This document shows positions 49,050 to 58,367 of a DNA stretch of 64,000 nt, piece by piece (positions within the stretch are counted from its first letter, which is position 1; each line of letters opens with the position of its first letter). The DNA comes from DASRSS01 sp963799045. Its GTDB lineage: Bacteria > Actinomycetota > Actinomycetes > Mycobacteriales > Jatrophihabitantaceae. A model generated the notes under the pieces. That model was not told the origin of the DNA and searched no databases. It was given only the letters and a program-made list of their open reading frames with translations. The stretch is from NCBI GenBank assembly GCA_963799045.1, contig CAWCVN010000001.1, forward strand, positions 806,001-870,000. The letters run 5' to 3'. Made by a program: the position numbers and the translations under genes.

Positions 49050-50881
49050 TTACGCGTCGGTAGTCGCCGGGCGTGGGGAGGCAGTCGCTTGGCGGTCGCC
49101 CGGCTGCGACGAACGGTCGCCCAGCTGCGCCGAGCGGGCGGCGTGGCGCAGCTCGGCCGCCAGCTCCTCCGGCACGTGCAGCTGCACCATCACCCGGCCG
49201 ACGTCCGGGCTCAGCCGGTGCCGGCTGAGCAGCGAGGCCACGACCATCACGCGAAGGTGAGCGGCACCGCCCACGCGGCGGGTTGGGCGAGCAGCGCACC
49301 CCGCCAGCCCCGCGTCGGGTCCACCACCAGCGTCACGCCGACCGCGGCGGTCGCGAGGGCGCCGCCCACGACCAGGCCGACCAGGGCACCCACGTCGGTC
49401 AGGCGACGCCACCAGATGCCGAGCAGCAGCAGGGGGCAGAACGTGGCGGCCGCGATCGCGAACGCCAGACCGACCACGGCCGCCAGGCCGAGGTGCTCGC
49501 TGGGCAGGCTGAGCAGGTACGGGACCGCCACGGCCGCGACGGCTGCCAGCCGGAACGAGCGGATCCGCTGGGCGCGGTGCCGGTCCGCGCCGGGCCGCAG
49601 GACGTCCTGCGAGAGCACCCCGGCGACCGAGACGGTCAGTCCGGAGGCGGTCGACAGGAACGCCGCGAACGCGCCCGCTGTCACCAGCCCGCTGAGCAGC
49701 ACGCCGAGCTCGCCGCCGATCATGCGCTCGGGCAGCAGGAGCACGGTGGCGTCCGTCTTGCCCGTCAGCAGCAGGTCGGGCACATAGCGACGGCCGAACG
49801 CTCCGAACACCGTGGGCATCAGGTAGAACGCGGACAGCAGGACGATCACGATGAAGGTGGTGCGCCGGGTGTCCCGGCCGTCGGGGTTGGTGTAGAAGCG
49901 CACCAGCACGTGCGGCAGTCCCATCGTGCCGAGGCAGATCGCGAGGATCAGCGACAGGCTCGCGTACAGCGGGTGGTCCTTGCCGGAGCCGAGCGGCCGC
50001 AGCCAGGAGCCGTTGGGCTGGTCGGGCAGGTTCGTGACGACCGGTACGACGTCGCCGCGCTCGAGCACCACCGTGGTGCCCGCCGGCAGGGTGGTGCGTG
50101 CCGACGGTGAGCGGCACCGCGCCGTCGACGGCGCTGGCCGTCCACGCTGCCGCGGACCACGAGCGTCTCGGCGACCGGCACCCGTACCGAGGTGCGCGGC
50201 GCCGACGTGACCACGGTGCGCGCGGCGCCGTCGGGTAGCCCCGCCCGATGCCGTCGTCGCGGTGCTGCCAGGCGAACAGCAGGATGAGCGCGGGCACCAG
50301 CATGGCGAGGAACTTCAGCCAGAACTGCAACGCCTGGGCGAAGGTGATCGAGCGCATGCCGCCGGCGGCGACGGCGGCCAGCACGACGGCGCAGACGATC
50401 AGCGCCGCCAGCCCAGTGCGGGGCGCCGGTCTGCGTCGCCAGCGTCAGGCCGGCGCCCTGCAGCTGCGGGACGAGGTACAGCCAGCCGATGAGCACGACC
50501 AGCACGCTCGCGGCGCGGCGGACGACCACCGACCGCAGCCGGATCTCCGCGAAGTCGGGCAGCGTGTACGCCCCGCTGCGCCGCAGCGGCGCGGCGACCA
50601 GCGCCAGCAGCACCAGGTAGCCCGCGGTGTAGCCGACCGGGTACCACAGCACGTCGAACCCGTAGGCGAGGATCAGCCCGGCGATGCCGAGGAACGATGC
50701 GGCCGAGAGGTACTCGCCGCCGATCGCGGCGGCGTTCCAGCGCGGGGTGACCGCCCGCGCGGCGACGTAGAAGTCCCCGGTCGTCCGGGCGCGGCGCAGC
50801 CCGAACGTGCCGGCGACGGTGGTCGCGACGGCGACCGTTATGACGGCCGCGGTCGCGATCAGGTGCCCGTGTCGAACTCAC
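49050..50881 (-). CDS. Sodium:solute symporter, ActP/MctC-like (frame breaks)
   Basis: About 610 residues after mending. A 13-helix SSS transporter: VSSTR then AAVITVAVATTVAGTFGLRRARTTGDFYVAARAV, NAAAIGGEYLSAASFLGIAGL, and the later VPDLLLTGKTDATVLLLPE, GAFAAFLSTASGLTVSVAGVLSQD. E. coli ActP and corynebacterial MctC carry acetate, pyruvate or propionate; acetate is likely here from context. Several indels; the last one removes the end of helix 13 (near 49248) before a hydrophilic tail. GTG 50881 overlaps the YjcH-like gene as GTGA. Confidence 0.85.
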
Positions 50882-51296
50882 CGGCGCCGGACCAGGTCGG
50901 TGAAGGCGCGCTCGTTGCGTTCGGCCTGCCAGACCGTGTAGCGGGCGATGCCGATCAGCAGCCGGGTAGACCAGCACGCCCAGCAGCAGCCACGGCAGCG
51001 GCACGCCGCGCACGTCGCAGCTCGCCGAAGCGGGGAAACGCGGCGCCGGCCAGGGCGACGCCGGCCAGGAGCACGACCGCGACGGTCAAGCACACGGCGA
51101 TCGCGAGGCGGCGCTGGCTGCGGATCAGCGACCGCATGTAGACCTCGCCGAGCTCGGTCTGCTCGTCGATCTCCCGGCTGGGCGGGCGGGCCAGCGCCCG
51201 GCGCGCGGCCTCGGTGCGCGGATGGGTGATGCGGACCCGCCGCGCCGCCTGGGCGATCCGGCCGCGGTCCGGGAGCTCTGCCTCGTGCGCGCTCAC
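50878..51296 (-). CDS. Small two-helix membrane protein upstream of symporter (YjcH/DUF485-like)
   Basis: About 139 residues after mending. A hydrophilic N-terminus with REIDEQTELGEVYMRSLIRSQRRLA precedes two membrane segments (AIAVCLTVAVVLLAGVALAG and PLPWLLLGVLVYP) and the conserved end YTVWQAERNERAFTDLV. The position before an ActP-like symporter matches YjcH, a helper of unknown role. It is broken near 51015. GTG 51296 is taken as start. Confidence 0.75.
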
Positions 51297-52025
51297 TCGG
51301 CGTCTGAGCCGATCGCGCAGGTCCCGCGAGTGGCGCCGGCTCACCGGCAGCTCGACCTCGCCGAGGCGGACCGTGGTGCGCCCGTCGGACACCCGGACCT
51401 CCTCGACGTGCCCGAGCGCGACCAGGGTGCTGCGGTGGATGCGCACGAAGCCCGCGTCGGCCCACTCGCTCCTCGAGCGTGGACAGGGGCGTGCGCACCA
51501 GGTGGCTGCCGGTCGCGGTGTGCAGGCGGGCGTAGTCGCCCTGCGCCTCGACGAACCGGACCTGCGAGCGGCGGACGAAGCGGGTGATGCCGGCAAGTTC
51601 GACGGCGATCGTCTCGTCCTCGTCCGCGGCGGGGTCGGCCGCCTGCCGGCCTGCACCGACGCGGCGGACGGCCTCGGCCAGCCGCTCCGGCCGCACCGGC
51701 TTCATCACGTAGTCGGTGGCCTGCAGCTCGAAGGCGTCCACCGCGCGGTCGTCGTAGGCGGTCACGAACACGACTCTCGGGCGCTCGGCGAAGTGCGCCA
51801 GCACGCGGGCCAGCTCGACGCCGTCGAGGCCGGGCATCTTGATGTCGCAGAAGACGACGTCGAACGGTTGCGTCGTTCAGCAGCGTCAGTGCCTGCGTCG
51901 GAGTCACCGGCCGTGCGGACCCGCGCGATCCGCGGGTCGCTGCGCAGCAGGAAGGCAAGCTCCTCGCGCGCCGGGCCCTCGTCGTCGACCACGAGGGTCC
52001 GCACCGCCGGCCGCTCCTGGTCCAT
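51293..52025 (-). CDS. LytTR-family response regulator (frame breaks)
   Basis: About 243 residues after mending. Receiver domain: VRTLVVDDEGPAREELAFLLRSDP, the phospho-acceptor Asp in FCDIKMPGLDGVELARVLAHF, VVFVTAYDDRAVDAFELQATDYVMKPVRP. LytTR DNA-binding domain: RRSQVRFVEAQGDYARLHTATGSHLVRTPLSTLEE, then GFVRIHRSTLVALGHVEEVR. Breaks near 51885, 51470 and at the end. Regulates the symporter operon, by analogy with similar pairs. ATG 52025; overlaps the YjcH-like gene. Confidence 0.85.
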
Positions 52026-52056
52026 GCGCGGAGGCTACGCCCTCGGGCCGGCGTGC

Positions 52057-53267
52057 TCAGCGGTTCGCGGTCGGCTCGGCGTGCACGCCGGGCGCGAACT
52101 TCGGCACTCGGAAGCTGACCCGGGTGCCGGCGCGCCGGAGCGGTCTCGACGACCAGGCCGTACGGGTCGCCGTAGACCTGGCGCAGCCGCGAGTCGACGT
52201 TGGCCAGCCCGACCGCCCCGCCCCGCGCGCCGGCGCTCCGCGCGTCTTCGAGCGCGGCGCGGATGACGCCCGGATCCGAGCCGGCCCCGTCGTCCTCGAC
52301 GGTGATCACCGCGTGCGGGCCGTCGTCGATCGCGCTGATCGAGACCGTCACGACGGCGCGCGCCGCCCTCCAGGCCGTGCCGCACGGCGTTCTCGACCAG
52401 CGGCTGCACGACGAGGAACGGCACCGCGATCGGCAGCACCTCCGGCGCGACGCGCAGCGAGATGCGCAGGCGGTCCCCGAAGCGGGCCTGCTCGAGAACG
52501 AGGTAACGCTCGGTGTTGCGCAGCTCGTCGGACAGCGTCGCGTACTCCCCGCCGCGGCGCAGCGCGTACCGGGTGAAGTCGGCGAACTCCAGCAGCAGGT
52601 CCCGGGCCCGTTCCGGGTCGGTGCGGGTGAACGACGCGATGGCGTTGAGCGAGTTGTAGACGAAGTGCGGGCTGATCTGCGCCCGCAGCGCCCGCAGCTC
52701 CGCCTCGATGAGCCGGGTGCGCTGCGCGTCCGCGCTGGCCAGCTCCACCTGGCCCGGAGACCCAGCGGGCGACCTCCTCGACCGCGCGAACCAGCATCGC
52801 CGAGGTGTCCCGGCTGTAGGCGACCAGCGCGCCGACGACCGTGTCGCCGTCGACGACCGGCGAGACCACCGCCGAGCGCACGGGACAGTCCGGTGAGCCG
52901 CAGGAGACCTCGCGTGCGTGCAGCGCCGCCGTGCGCCCGTCGTCCAGCGCCGGCCGGGCGTGCTCGACGGCTGCGGCGGCGTGGTGATGGTGGGTTGCGG
53001 CGTCGACGGCCAGCACCTGCGTGCGGTCGGTCAGCGCGACGGCCGCGGTACCCAGCAGCGCTCGCAGGTAGCCGCACGGCGCGCTCGGCCCCCGCCTTGC
53101 TCAGCCCCTCCCGCAGGGCGGGCGCCGCGAGGCTGGCGGTGTGCAGCGTCGCGAACGTCGCCCGGTCGGCCGGGGTGCCGAGGTCGCGCCGCCGGTACAG
53201 CAGGAACCCGGTCGCCGCTACCGCCGCCACGACCGCGACGGTCGCGAGGGCCGGGCCGGAGGCTCAC
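52057..53267 (-). CDS. LytS-type sensor histidine kinase (frame breaks)
   Basis: About 400 residues after mending. One N-terminal membrane segment (TVAVVAAVAATGFLLY), a GAF-like sensor part (HHHHAAAAVEHARPALDDGRTAA ... SAVVSPVVDGDTVVGALVAYS), the phospho-acceptor His in QISPHFVYNSLNAIASFTRTDP and the ATP-binding VVQPLVENAVRHGLEGG / EDDGAGSDPGVIRAAL. Intact segments are spread over three frames. GTG 53267 start is inferred from GTGA overlap with the PH-like gene; partner regulator follows. Confidence 0.85.
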
Positions 53268-53714
53268 CCGGGTCTTGACCGCCGCGTACAACGCCCGCAG
53301 CTCACGCATCGCCGCGACCGCGCGTTGCTTGTCGACCCGCGCGATCGCGTAGATCGCGAGGGTCTCCTCGCCCGGCAGCACGAGTCGGGCGAAGCGGACG
53401 TTGCTGGGGAAATCGATACGCACGATCACATCCCAGGGGACGGACCGCCAGCCGCCGAGGAACGACCGCAGCCGGACCCCGTCGGCGTCGGCCCGCAGTC
53501 GCGGCCGGGTGGGCATGAGGCACAGCCCCGCGAGGATCAAGCCGATCAGGCCGGTGGCGACCTGGTCGCTCTCGACGAAGCTGGCGCCGGCGTTGTCCGT
53601 GCGCATCACCAGCGCGACAACGATGAACACGACCAGGACGAACACCGCGCAGGCGTAGCCGATCCGCGCCATCACCACGGGTTTCGCGGTCAGTACGCCA
53701 GCTTCTGTCATCAT
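53264..53714 (-). CDS. PH-domain-like membrane protein upstream of the LytS kinase
   Basis: About 149 residues. Two membrane segments (IGYACAVFVLVVFIVVALVM and QVATGLIGLILAGLCLMP) and then a small beta-rich domain (VRLRSFLGGWRSVPWDVIVRIDFPSNVRFARLVLPGEETLAIYAI), which resembles bacterial PH (bPH) domains. ATG 53714 or 53711. The stop is approximate, because it lies at a suspected break. Function unknown; always beside this kinase/regulator/symporter group in related genomes as far as I recall. Confidence 0.7.
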
Positions 53715-53816
53715 CGCCCACCTCGCGCGCAACCCTCGCGAGCTCGGGCCGCACACTCGGCGTGCCCGCCTGCGGCGGAGTGTGTTTTCTGGCTCTTCGC
53801 GCAAGCGCTCATCGCG

Positions 53817-54662
53817 TCACAGCCGGCACGCGTGGATGTCGGTGACGATGATCCCGCGCGCCCCGAGCTGCCAGAGCTCGTCCATCACCTGGTTGGTCCG
53901 GTTCCGCTCCACCATCGAGCGCACGGCCGAGTAGCCCTGCTCGTGCAGCGGCGACACCGTCGGCGACTCGATGCCGGGCGTGATGGCGACGGCCTTGTCG
54001 ACCAGGTCGTTGGCGATGTCGTAGTCCATGAGCACGTACTGGCGCGCGATGATCACGCCCTGGAGCCGGCGGACCAGCTGCTCGACCCTGGGGCTCGGCT
54101 CCGCGCCGGCGCCCCGGATCAGCACGGCCTGGCTGGTCAGCAGCGGCTCGCCGAAGATCTCCAGGCCGGCGTTGCGCAATGTGGTGCCGGTCGAGACGAC
54201 GTCGGCGATGGCGTCGGCGACGTCCAGGCGCACCGCCGTCTCGACCGCGCCGTCGAGGCGGATGATCTCGGCCGCGATGCCCTTGTCCGCCAGGTACGAG
54301 CTCACCACGCCCGGGTAGGACGTTGCGATCCGCTTGCCGGCCAGTTGGGCGACCTCGGCGACGGTGCCCGAGTGGGCCGCGAAGCGGAACGTGGAGGCGG
54401 CGAAGCCGAGCTGCAGGATCGGCTCGGCCTTGGCGCCGGAGTCCAGCAGCAGGTCCTCGCCGGTGATTCCGACGTCCAGGCGGCCGGAGCCGACGTAGAC
54501 GGCGATGTCGCGCGGGCGCAGGAAGAAGAACTCGGTGTCGTTGTCGGCGTCGAGCAGCACGAGCTCGCGACTGTCGCTGCGCTGCCGGTAGCCGGCTTCC
54601 TGCAGCATCTGGCTGGCGGGCTCGGACAGCGAGCCCTTGTTCGGTACTGCGATGCGGAGCAT
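53817..54662 (-). CDS. hisG: ATP phosphoribosyltransferase, long form
   Basis: 281 residues. First step of histidine synthesis. LRIAVPNKGSLSEPASQMLQEAGY starts the enzyme; DIAVYVGSGRLDVGITGEDLL and the ATP-PRPP loop ADVVSTGTTLRNAGL follow; the C-terminal ACT-like domain (about 210-281) gives allosteric histidine inhibition and marks the long form. Intact, so the damaged stretch ends before it. hisE lies 44 bp upstream. Confidence 0.95.
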   Translation of the reverse strand: MLRIAVPNKGSLSEPASQMLQEAGYRQRSDSRELVLLDADNDTEFFFLRPRDIAVYVGSGRLDVGITGEDLLLDSGAKAEPILQLGFAASTFRFAAHSGTVAEVAQLAGKRIATSYPGVVSSYLADKGIAAEIIRLDGAVETAVRLDVADAIADVVSTGTTLRNAGLEIFGEPLLTSQAVLIRGAGAEPSPRVEQLVRRLQGVIIARQYVLMDYDIANDLVDKAVAITPGIESPTVSPLHEQGYSAVRSMVERNRTNQVMDELWQLGARGIIVTDIHACRL

Positions 54663-54706
54663 GACTATCTACCTGTCTGTGGGGATGGGTGTCGGCGAGG
54701 GCTGCC

Positions 54707-54970
54707 CTACAGATGTCGGTAGACGTCGTCGAGCCCGATGCCCTTGCCCAGCATGATCACCTGGATGCGGTAGAGCAGCTGGCTGATCTCCTCGGCCGTG
54801 CGCTCGCCGGTCTCGTGCTCGGCGGCCATCCAGACCTCGGCGGCCTCCTCGACCACCTTCTTGCCCTGAGCGTGGACGCCGGCGTCGAGCGCCGCAACGG
54901 TGGCGGAGCCGTCCGGCCTGGTCCGTTGCCGGTCGCTCAGTTCCGCGAACAGCTGGTCGAAGGTCTTCAT
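54707..54970 (-). CDS. hisE: Phosphoribosyl-ATP diphosphatase
   Basis: 87 residues. MazG-like fold: TFDQLFAELSDRQRTRPDGS, then GKKVVEEAAEVWMAAEHE with the metal-binding Glu residues, and AEEISQLLYRIQVIMLGKGI. Second step of histidine synthesis. ATG 54970 begins the conserved part. Operon with hisG. Confidence 0.95.
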   Translation of the reverse strand: MKTFDQLFAELSDRQRTRPDGSATVAALDAGVHAQGKKVVEEAAEVWMAAEHETGERTAEEISQLLYRIQVIMLGKGIGLDDVYRHL

Positions 54971-54983
54971 CGCGTTGGTGAGC

Positions 54984-56069
54984 CTACCGGCCGCGGTGAT
55001 GCCCGCGCCTGCGCGCCCGCGTGGAGCCGCCCGGGACACCGAGGCGCCACTGCCGCAGGTGGTGGAACCCGCGCACGGACTCCGACCGGCGTGCCCGGAG
55101 CACGAAGCGCTCGTCGCCGCGCAGCGCCTCGGCCATCCCCCGGTCGACCAGGATCCAGCCCGGACGACACAGCCCGGTCAGCCGGCTGGCAATGTTCACC
55201 GTCGAGCCGTAGACGTCGCCGAGCCGGGTAACCACAGGACCGGCCGCCAGCCCGACGCGCAGCTGCGGCAGGCCCGGCGCGTCCGCGGCCCGCTCGAGCA
55301 TCTCGACGGCGATCAGTGCGGCGTCGGCTGCGGTGTCGGCGACGAAGAGCACCTCGTCGCCGATGGTCTTGACGATCCGGCCGTTGTGCGCGCCGACCAC
55401 CTCGGTGGTCAGTGACTCGAAGGCCTCCAGCACCTCGCCGAGCTCGGTCTCGCTGGCCCGGCGGGTGAGGGTGGTGAACCCGGACATGTCCGCGAACCCG
55501 ACCGCCATGGGCAGCAGGCTGGGCGTGGTCAGCTCCGCGGAGGCGTGGGCGGCGACTCGGGTGAAGTAGGCGGCGAGCTGGCGGCGCCAGACGAACTGCT
55601 GCAGCTGTTCCATCATCGGCATCAGCTGACCGAGGGCCTCGAGCATGGTGTCCTCCGAGGCCAGCACCTCGGGGCTGCCCGCGACCAGGCTGAGCAGCAG
55701 CTGTCCCTGGCTGGAGGCGAGCCGCGAGAAGGTCTGGCCGAGCAGGCGGCTCATCGCCACCTGGGTGCCGAGGTCGGTGATGCCGGCTTCCTGCAGCCCG
55801 GCGACGGTACGCACCGCCTCGACGTCGGCGTCGGTGAACACGACCTCGTCGTCGCCCACGGTCGGGAACCCCAGCGAGCGCCACAGCGCCTGCGTGCGGT
55901 CGGGGTCCATGCCGACCAGCTCCGCGACCTGCAACCGGGTGTACTTGCGCGGTCCGCCGAGCATCAGCTGCTCGGCCCGCTCGACCAGGCCCGGGACGTC
56001 CAGGCCCGCGGCGAGATCCTGCGGTGACGGCGCTTGCTCGGCTGAGTCGTCCGGCATTTCCCCGGTCAC
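54984..56069 (-). CDS. Class III adenylate/guanylate cyclase with N-terminal regulatory domain (Rv2212-like)
   Basis: 361 residues, cytoplasmic. The N-terminal 190 residues contain a MerR-like helical part (YTRLQVAELVGMDPDRTQALWRSLGFP) and a helical autoinhibitory segment, as in M. tuberculosis Rv2212, whose activity responds to fatty acids and pH. The catalytic domain has FADMSGFTTLTRR (metal Asp), KTIGDEVLFVAD, and VYGSTVNIASRLTGL with the Asn/Arg for transition state. The product is probably cAMP. GTG 56069 overlaps the universal stress protein stop as GTGA. Basic tail at the end. Confidence 0.88.
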   Translation of the reverse strand: MTGEMPDDSAEQAPSPQDLAAGLDVPGLVERAEQLMLGGPRKYTRLQVAELVGMDPDRTQALWRSLGFPTVGDDEVVFTDADVEAVRTVAGLQEAGITDLGTQVAMSRLLGQTFSRLASSQGQLLLSLVAGSPEVLASEDTMLEALGQLMPMMEQLQQFVWRRQLAAYFTRVAAHASAELTTPSLLPMAVGFADMSGFTTLTRRASETELGEVLEAFESLTTEVVGAHNGRIVKTIGDEVLFVADTAADAALIAVEMLERAADAPGLPQLRVGLAAGPVVTRLGDVYGSTVNIASRLTGLCRPGWILVDRGMAEALRGDERFVLRARRSESVRGFHHLRQWRLGVPGGSTRARRRGHHRGR

Positions 56070-56518
56070 GTGGTGTGGACGATGAGCACGTCACACTTCG
56101 CGTGCCGCGCGACGTCGAGAGGCACCGAGCCGAGGATGCGCCCGGCGAGCGTGTTCAGGCCCCGGTTGCCGACGACGAGCAGGTCTGCGTGGCGGGCGGT
56201 CGTGATCGCGGCGAGGACCTCGACGGGCTTGCCCTCCGCGGCCTCGGTCTCGACGCGGACCTGCCCGACCGCTCGCTGCGCCCGCTCGCCGGCGGTGCGC
56301 ACGGTGTCGTCGGCCGGCGCCGACCCGACGACCTGGTAGGCCTCGTCGCCGAGCACGTCACGGTCGTGGGCGGTCGCGCGCTCGGAGCTGGGCATGTAGG
56401 CGCAGGCGATCACCAGCGTCGCCGCGGCGTCCTTCGCGATGGCGGCCGCGCGCTCGACGGCGACGAACGACGTCTCGGATCCGTCGGTTCCCACAACCAC
56501 TGTCTTGTAGGCGCCCAT
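56066..56518 (-). CDS. Universal stress protein A family
   Basis: 150 residues, single USP domain. KTVVVGTDGSETSFVAVERAA and the ATP-binding motif VVGNRGLNTLAGRILGSVP (G-x2-G-x9-G-S) suggest an ATP-binding member. ATG 56518 has GAGGACG seven bases before. Coupled to the cyclase; some mycobacterial USPs bind cAMP, which makes the pairing notable. Confidence 0.93.
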   Translation of the reverse strand: MGAYKTVVVGTDGSETSFVAVERAAAIAKDAAATLVIACAYMPSSERATAHDRDVLGDEAYQVVGSAPADDTVRTAGERAQRAVGQVRVETEAAEGKPVEVLAAITTARHADLLVVGNRGLNTLAGRILGSVPLDVARHAKCDVLIVHTT

Positions 56519-56617
56519 AACGTCCTCGTCTCCTCGTCGACTCGGCTGGTCTGTTCTCGGCATCGCCGTCCGGCAGGGGCGAATCGACCTTAGCGAAGCT
56601 GCGCGCGCACCGCGCGA

Positions 56618-57112
56618 TCAGCGCAGGTAGCGCGGATGGGGATAGGGCGAGAGCGTCACCGCGGCGGCGAGCGCGGCCACCGTGGCCTCGTAGCCCTTGT
56701 CCTCGCGCGAACCGGGAAGCCCGGCCCGGTCCAGCGCCTGCTGCTCGTCGTCGCAGGTGAGCAGCCCGAAGCCGACCGGCACCCCGGCGTTGACCGCGAC
56801 CCGGGTCAGCCCATCGGTCGCGGCCCTGCACACGTAGTCGAAGTGCGGTGTGCCGCCCCGGATCACCACACCGAGCGCGATGATGGCGTCGTACCCGCTC
56901 GTCGCCAACCGGGACGCCGCGACGGGCAGCTCGAAGGCCCCCGGGACCCGCAGCTCGGTGACGACATCGACCTCGGAGGCCTCCAGCGCGCGGCGCGCTC
57001 CGGCGAGCAGGCCGTCGGTGACCTCGGCGTGCCAGCGGCTGGCGACGACCGCGACCCGGAGCCGCGACGCGCCCTCGACGACGGCCAGCTCCGGAGCTCC
57101 CGCACCGCTCAT
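56618..57112 (-). CDS. ribH: 6,7-dimethyl-8-ribityllumazine synthase
   Basis: 164 residues. It condenses the ribityl pyrimidine with dihydroxybutanone phosphate. VAVVASRWHAEVTDGLLAGA, VPGAFELPVAASRLA, ALGVVIRGGTPHFDYVCR with the catalytic His region and GVPVGFGLLTCDDEQQALDRAG are diagnostic. ATG 57112 is preferred; GTG 57145 would overlap ribBA by 17 bp. Downstream of ribBA. Confidence 0.95.
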   Translation of the reverse strand: MSGAGAPELAVVEGASRLRVAVVASRWHAEVTDGLLAGARRALEASEVDVVTELRVPGAFELPVAASRLATSGYDAIIALGVVIRGGTPHFDYVCRAATDGLTRVAVNAGVPVGFGLLTCDDEQQALDRAGLPGSREDKGYEATVAALAAAVTLSPYPHPRYLR

Positions 57113-57128
57113 CGGCAGTCCCGCTCGC

Positions 57129-58364
57129 TCATTGCGCCTCCCCACTGACCTCGATGTCCAGCTCGTGGCCCATCCGGTCTCGTTTGGTCTGCAGGTAGCG
57201 CAGGTTCTCAGGGTTGGCGTGCACGGGCAACGGGACGCGCCCGGAGATCGTCAAGCCGTAACCTTCCAGGCCGGCCCGCTTGGCCGGGTTGTTGGTCAGC
57301 AACCGCATCGAGTGGACCCCGAGATCCACCAGGATCTGCGCGCCGGTGCCGTAGTCGCGGGCGTCCGCCGGTAGGCCCAGCTCGAGGTTCGCCTCGTAGG
57401 TGTCGGCCCCGGCGTCTTGCAGCTGGTAGGCCTGCAGCTTGTGCAGCAACCCGATGCCCCGCCCCTCGTGCCCGCGGACGTAGAGCACGACACCACGGCC
57501 CTCGCGGGCGACGGCGGCGAGCGCGGCGTCCAACTGTGGGCCGCAGTCACAGCGCAACGATCCGAAGACGTCGCCGGTCAGGCACTCGGAGTGCACGCGC
57601 ACCAGCACGTCCTCGCCGTCGCCGACGTCGCCGAAGACGAAGGCCACGTGCTCGCGCTGGTCGTAGCTGGAGGCGTAGCCGACCGCGGTGAACTCGCCGT
57701 AGCGCAGTGGTACGCGGGCCGACGCGACGCGCTCGACCAGCTTCTCGAAGCGGCGGCGGTAGGCGATCAGGTCCGCGATCGAGATCAGGGCCAGATCGTG
57801 CTCGTCGGCGAACACCCGCAGCTCGTCGCTGCGGGCCATGCCGGCGGGGTCCTTCTCGCTGACGATCTCGCAGAGGACGCCCGCCGGCCGCAGCCCGGCC
57901 AGCACGGCCAGGTCGACGGCCGCCTCGGTGTGCCCCGGCCGGCGCAGCACGCCGCCGTCCTTCGCCCGCAGCGGCACCACGTGCCCGGGACGGGCGAAGT
58001 CGGCCGCGGTGGAGGCGGGGTCGGCCAGCATCCGGATCGTGTGCGCGCGGTCGGCGGCCGAGATGCCGGTGGTCACGCCCTCGCGCGCGTCGACCGTGAC
58101 CGAGTACGCGGTGCCGCGCCGGTCCTGGTTGACGCGGAACATCGGCGGCAGGTCCAGCCGGTCGGCCTCGGCCTCGGGCAGCGGTACGCAGATGTAACCG
58201 GAGGTGTAGCGCACCATGAACGCGATGAGTTCGGGCGTGGCCAGCTCGGCTGCGAAGATCAGGTCACCTTCGTTCTCGCGGTCCTCGTCATCGATCACGA
58301 TGACAGCCTTGCCCGCCTTGATCTCGGCGACGGCCCGATCGACGGAGTCCAGCTGCAGAGTCAT
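57129..58364 (-). CDS. ribBA: Bifunctional 3,4-dihydroxy-2-butanone-4-phosphate synthase / GTP cyclohydrolase II
   Basis: 411 residues. N-terminal RibB half (IDDEDRENEGDLIFAAE with the metal-binding residues, TGISAADRAHTIR, RPGHVVPLRA) and C-terminal RibA half (HSECLTGDVFGSLRCDCGPQL with the Zn Cys triad, RGHEGRGIGLLHKLQAY). It gives both precursors of riboflavin synthesis. Intact. 3 bp after ribE. Confidence 0.96.
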   Translation of the reverse strand: MTLQLDSVDRAVAEIKAGKAVIVIDDEDRENEGDLIFAAELATPELIAFMVRYTSGYICVPLPEAEADRLDLPPMFRVNQDRRGTAYSVTVDAREGVTTGISAADRAHTIRMLADPASTAADFARPGHVVPLRAKDGGVLRRPGHTEAAVDLAVLAGLRPAGVLCEIVSEKDPAGMARSDELRVFADEHDLALISIADLIAYRRRFEKLVERVASARVPLRYGEFTAVGYASSYDQREHVAFVFGDVGDGEDVLVRVHSECLTGDVFGSLRCDCGPQLDAALAAVAREGRGVVLYVRGHEGRGIGLLHKLQAYQLQDAGADTYEANLELGLPADARDYGTGAQILVDLGVHSMRLLTNNPAKRAGLEGYGLTISGRVPLPVHANPENLRYLQTKRDRMGHELDIEVSGEAQ

Positions 58365-58367
58365 CGC

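Noticed and set aside
49283..50110. Plus-strand frame opposite the symporter gene
   Set aside because: Antisense shadow of a transmembrane gene; His/Gln/Arg-rich and without a domain.
50399..51013. Arg/Gly-rich minus-strand frame over the start of the symporter
   Set aside because: Out-of-frame reading of the symporter and YjcH-like genes; the membrane segments appear in the other frames.
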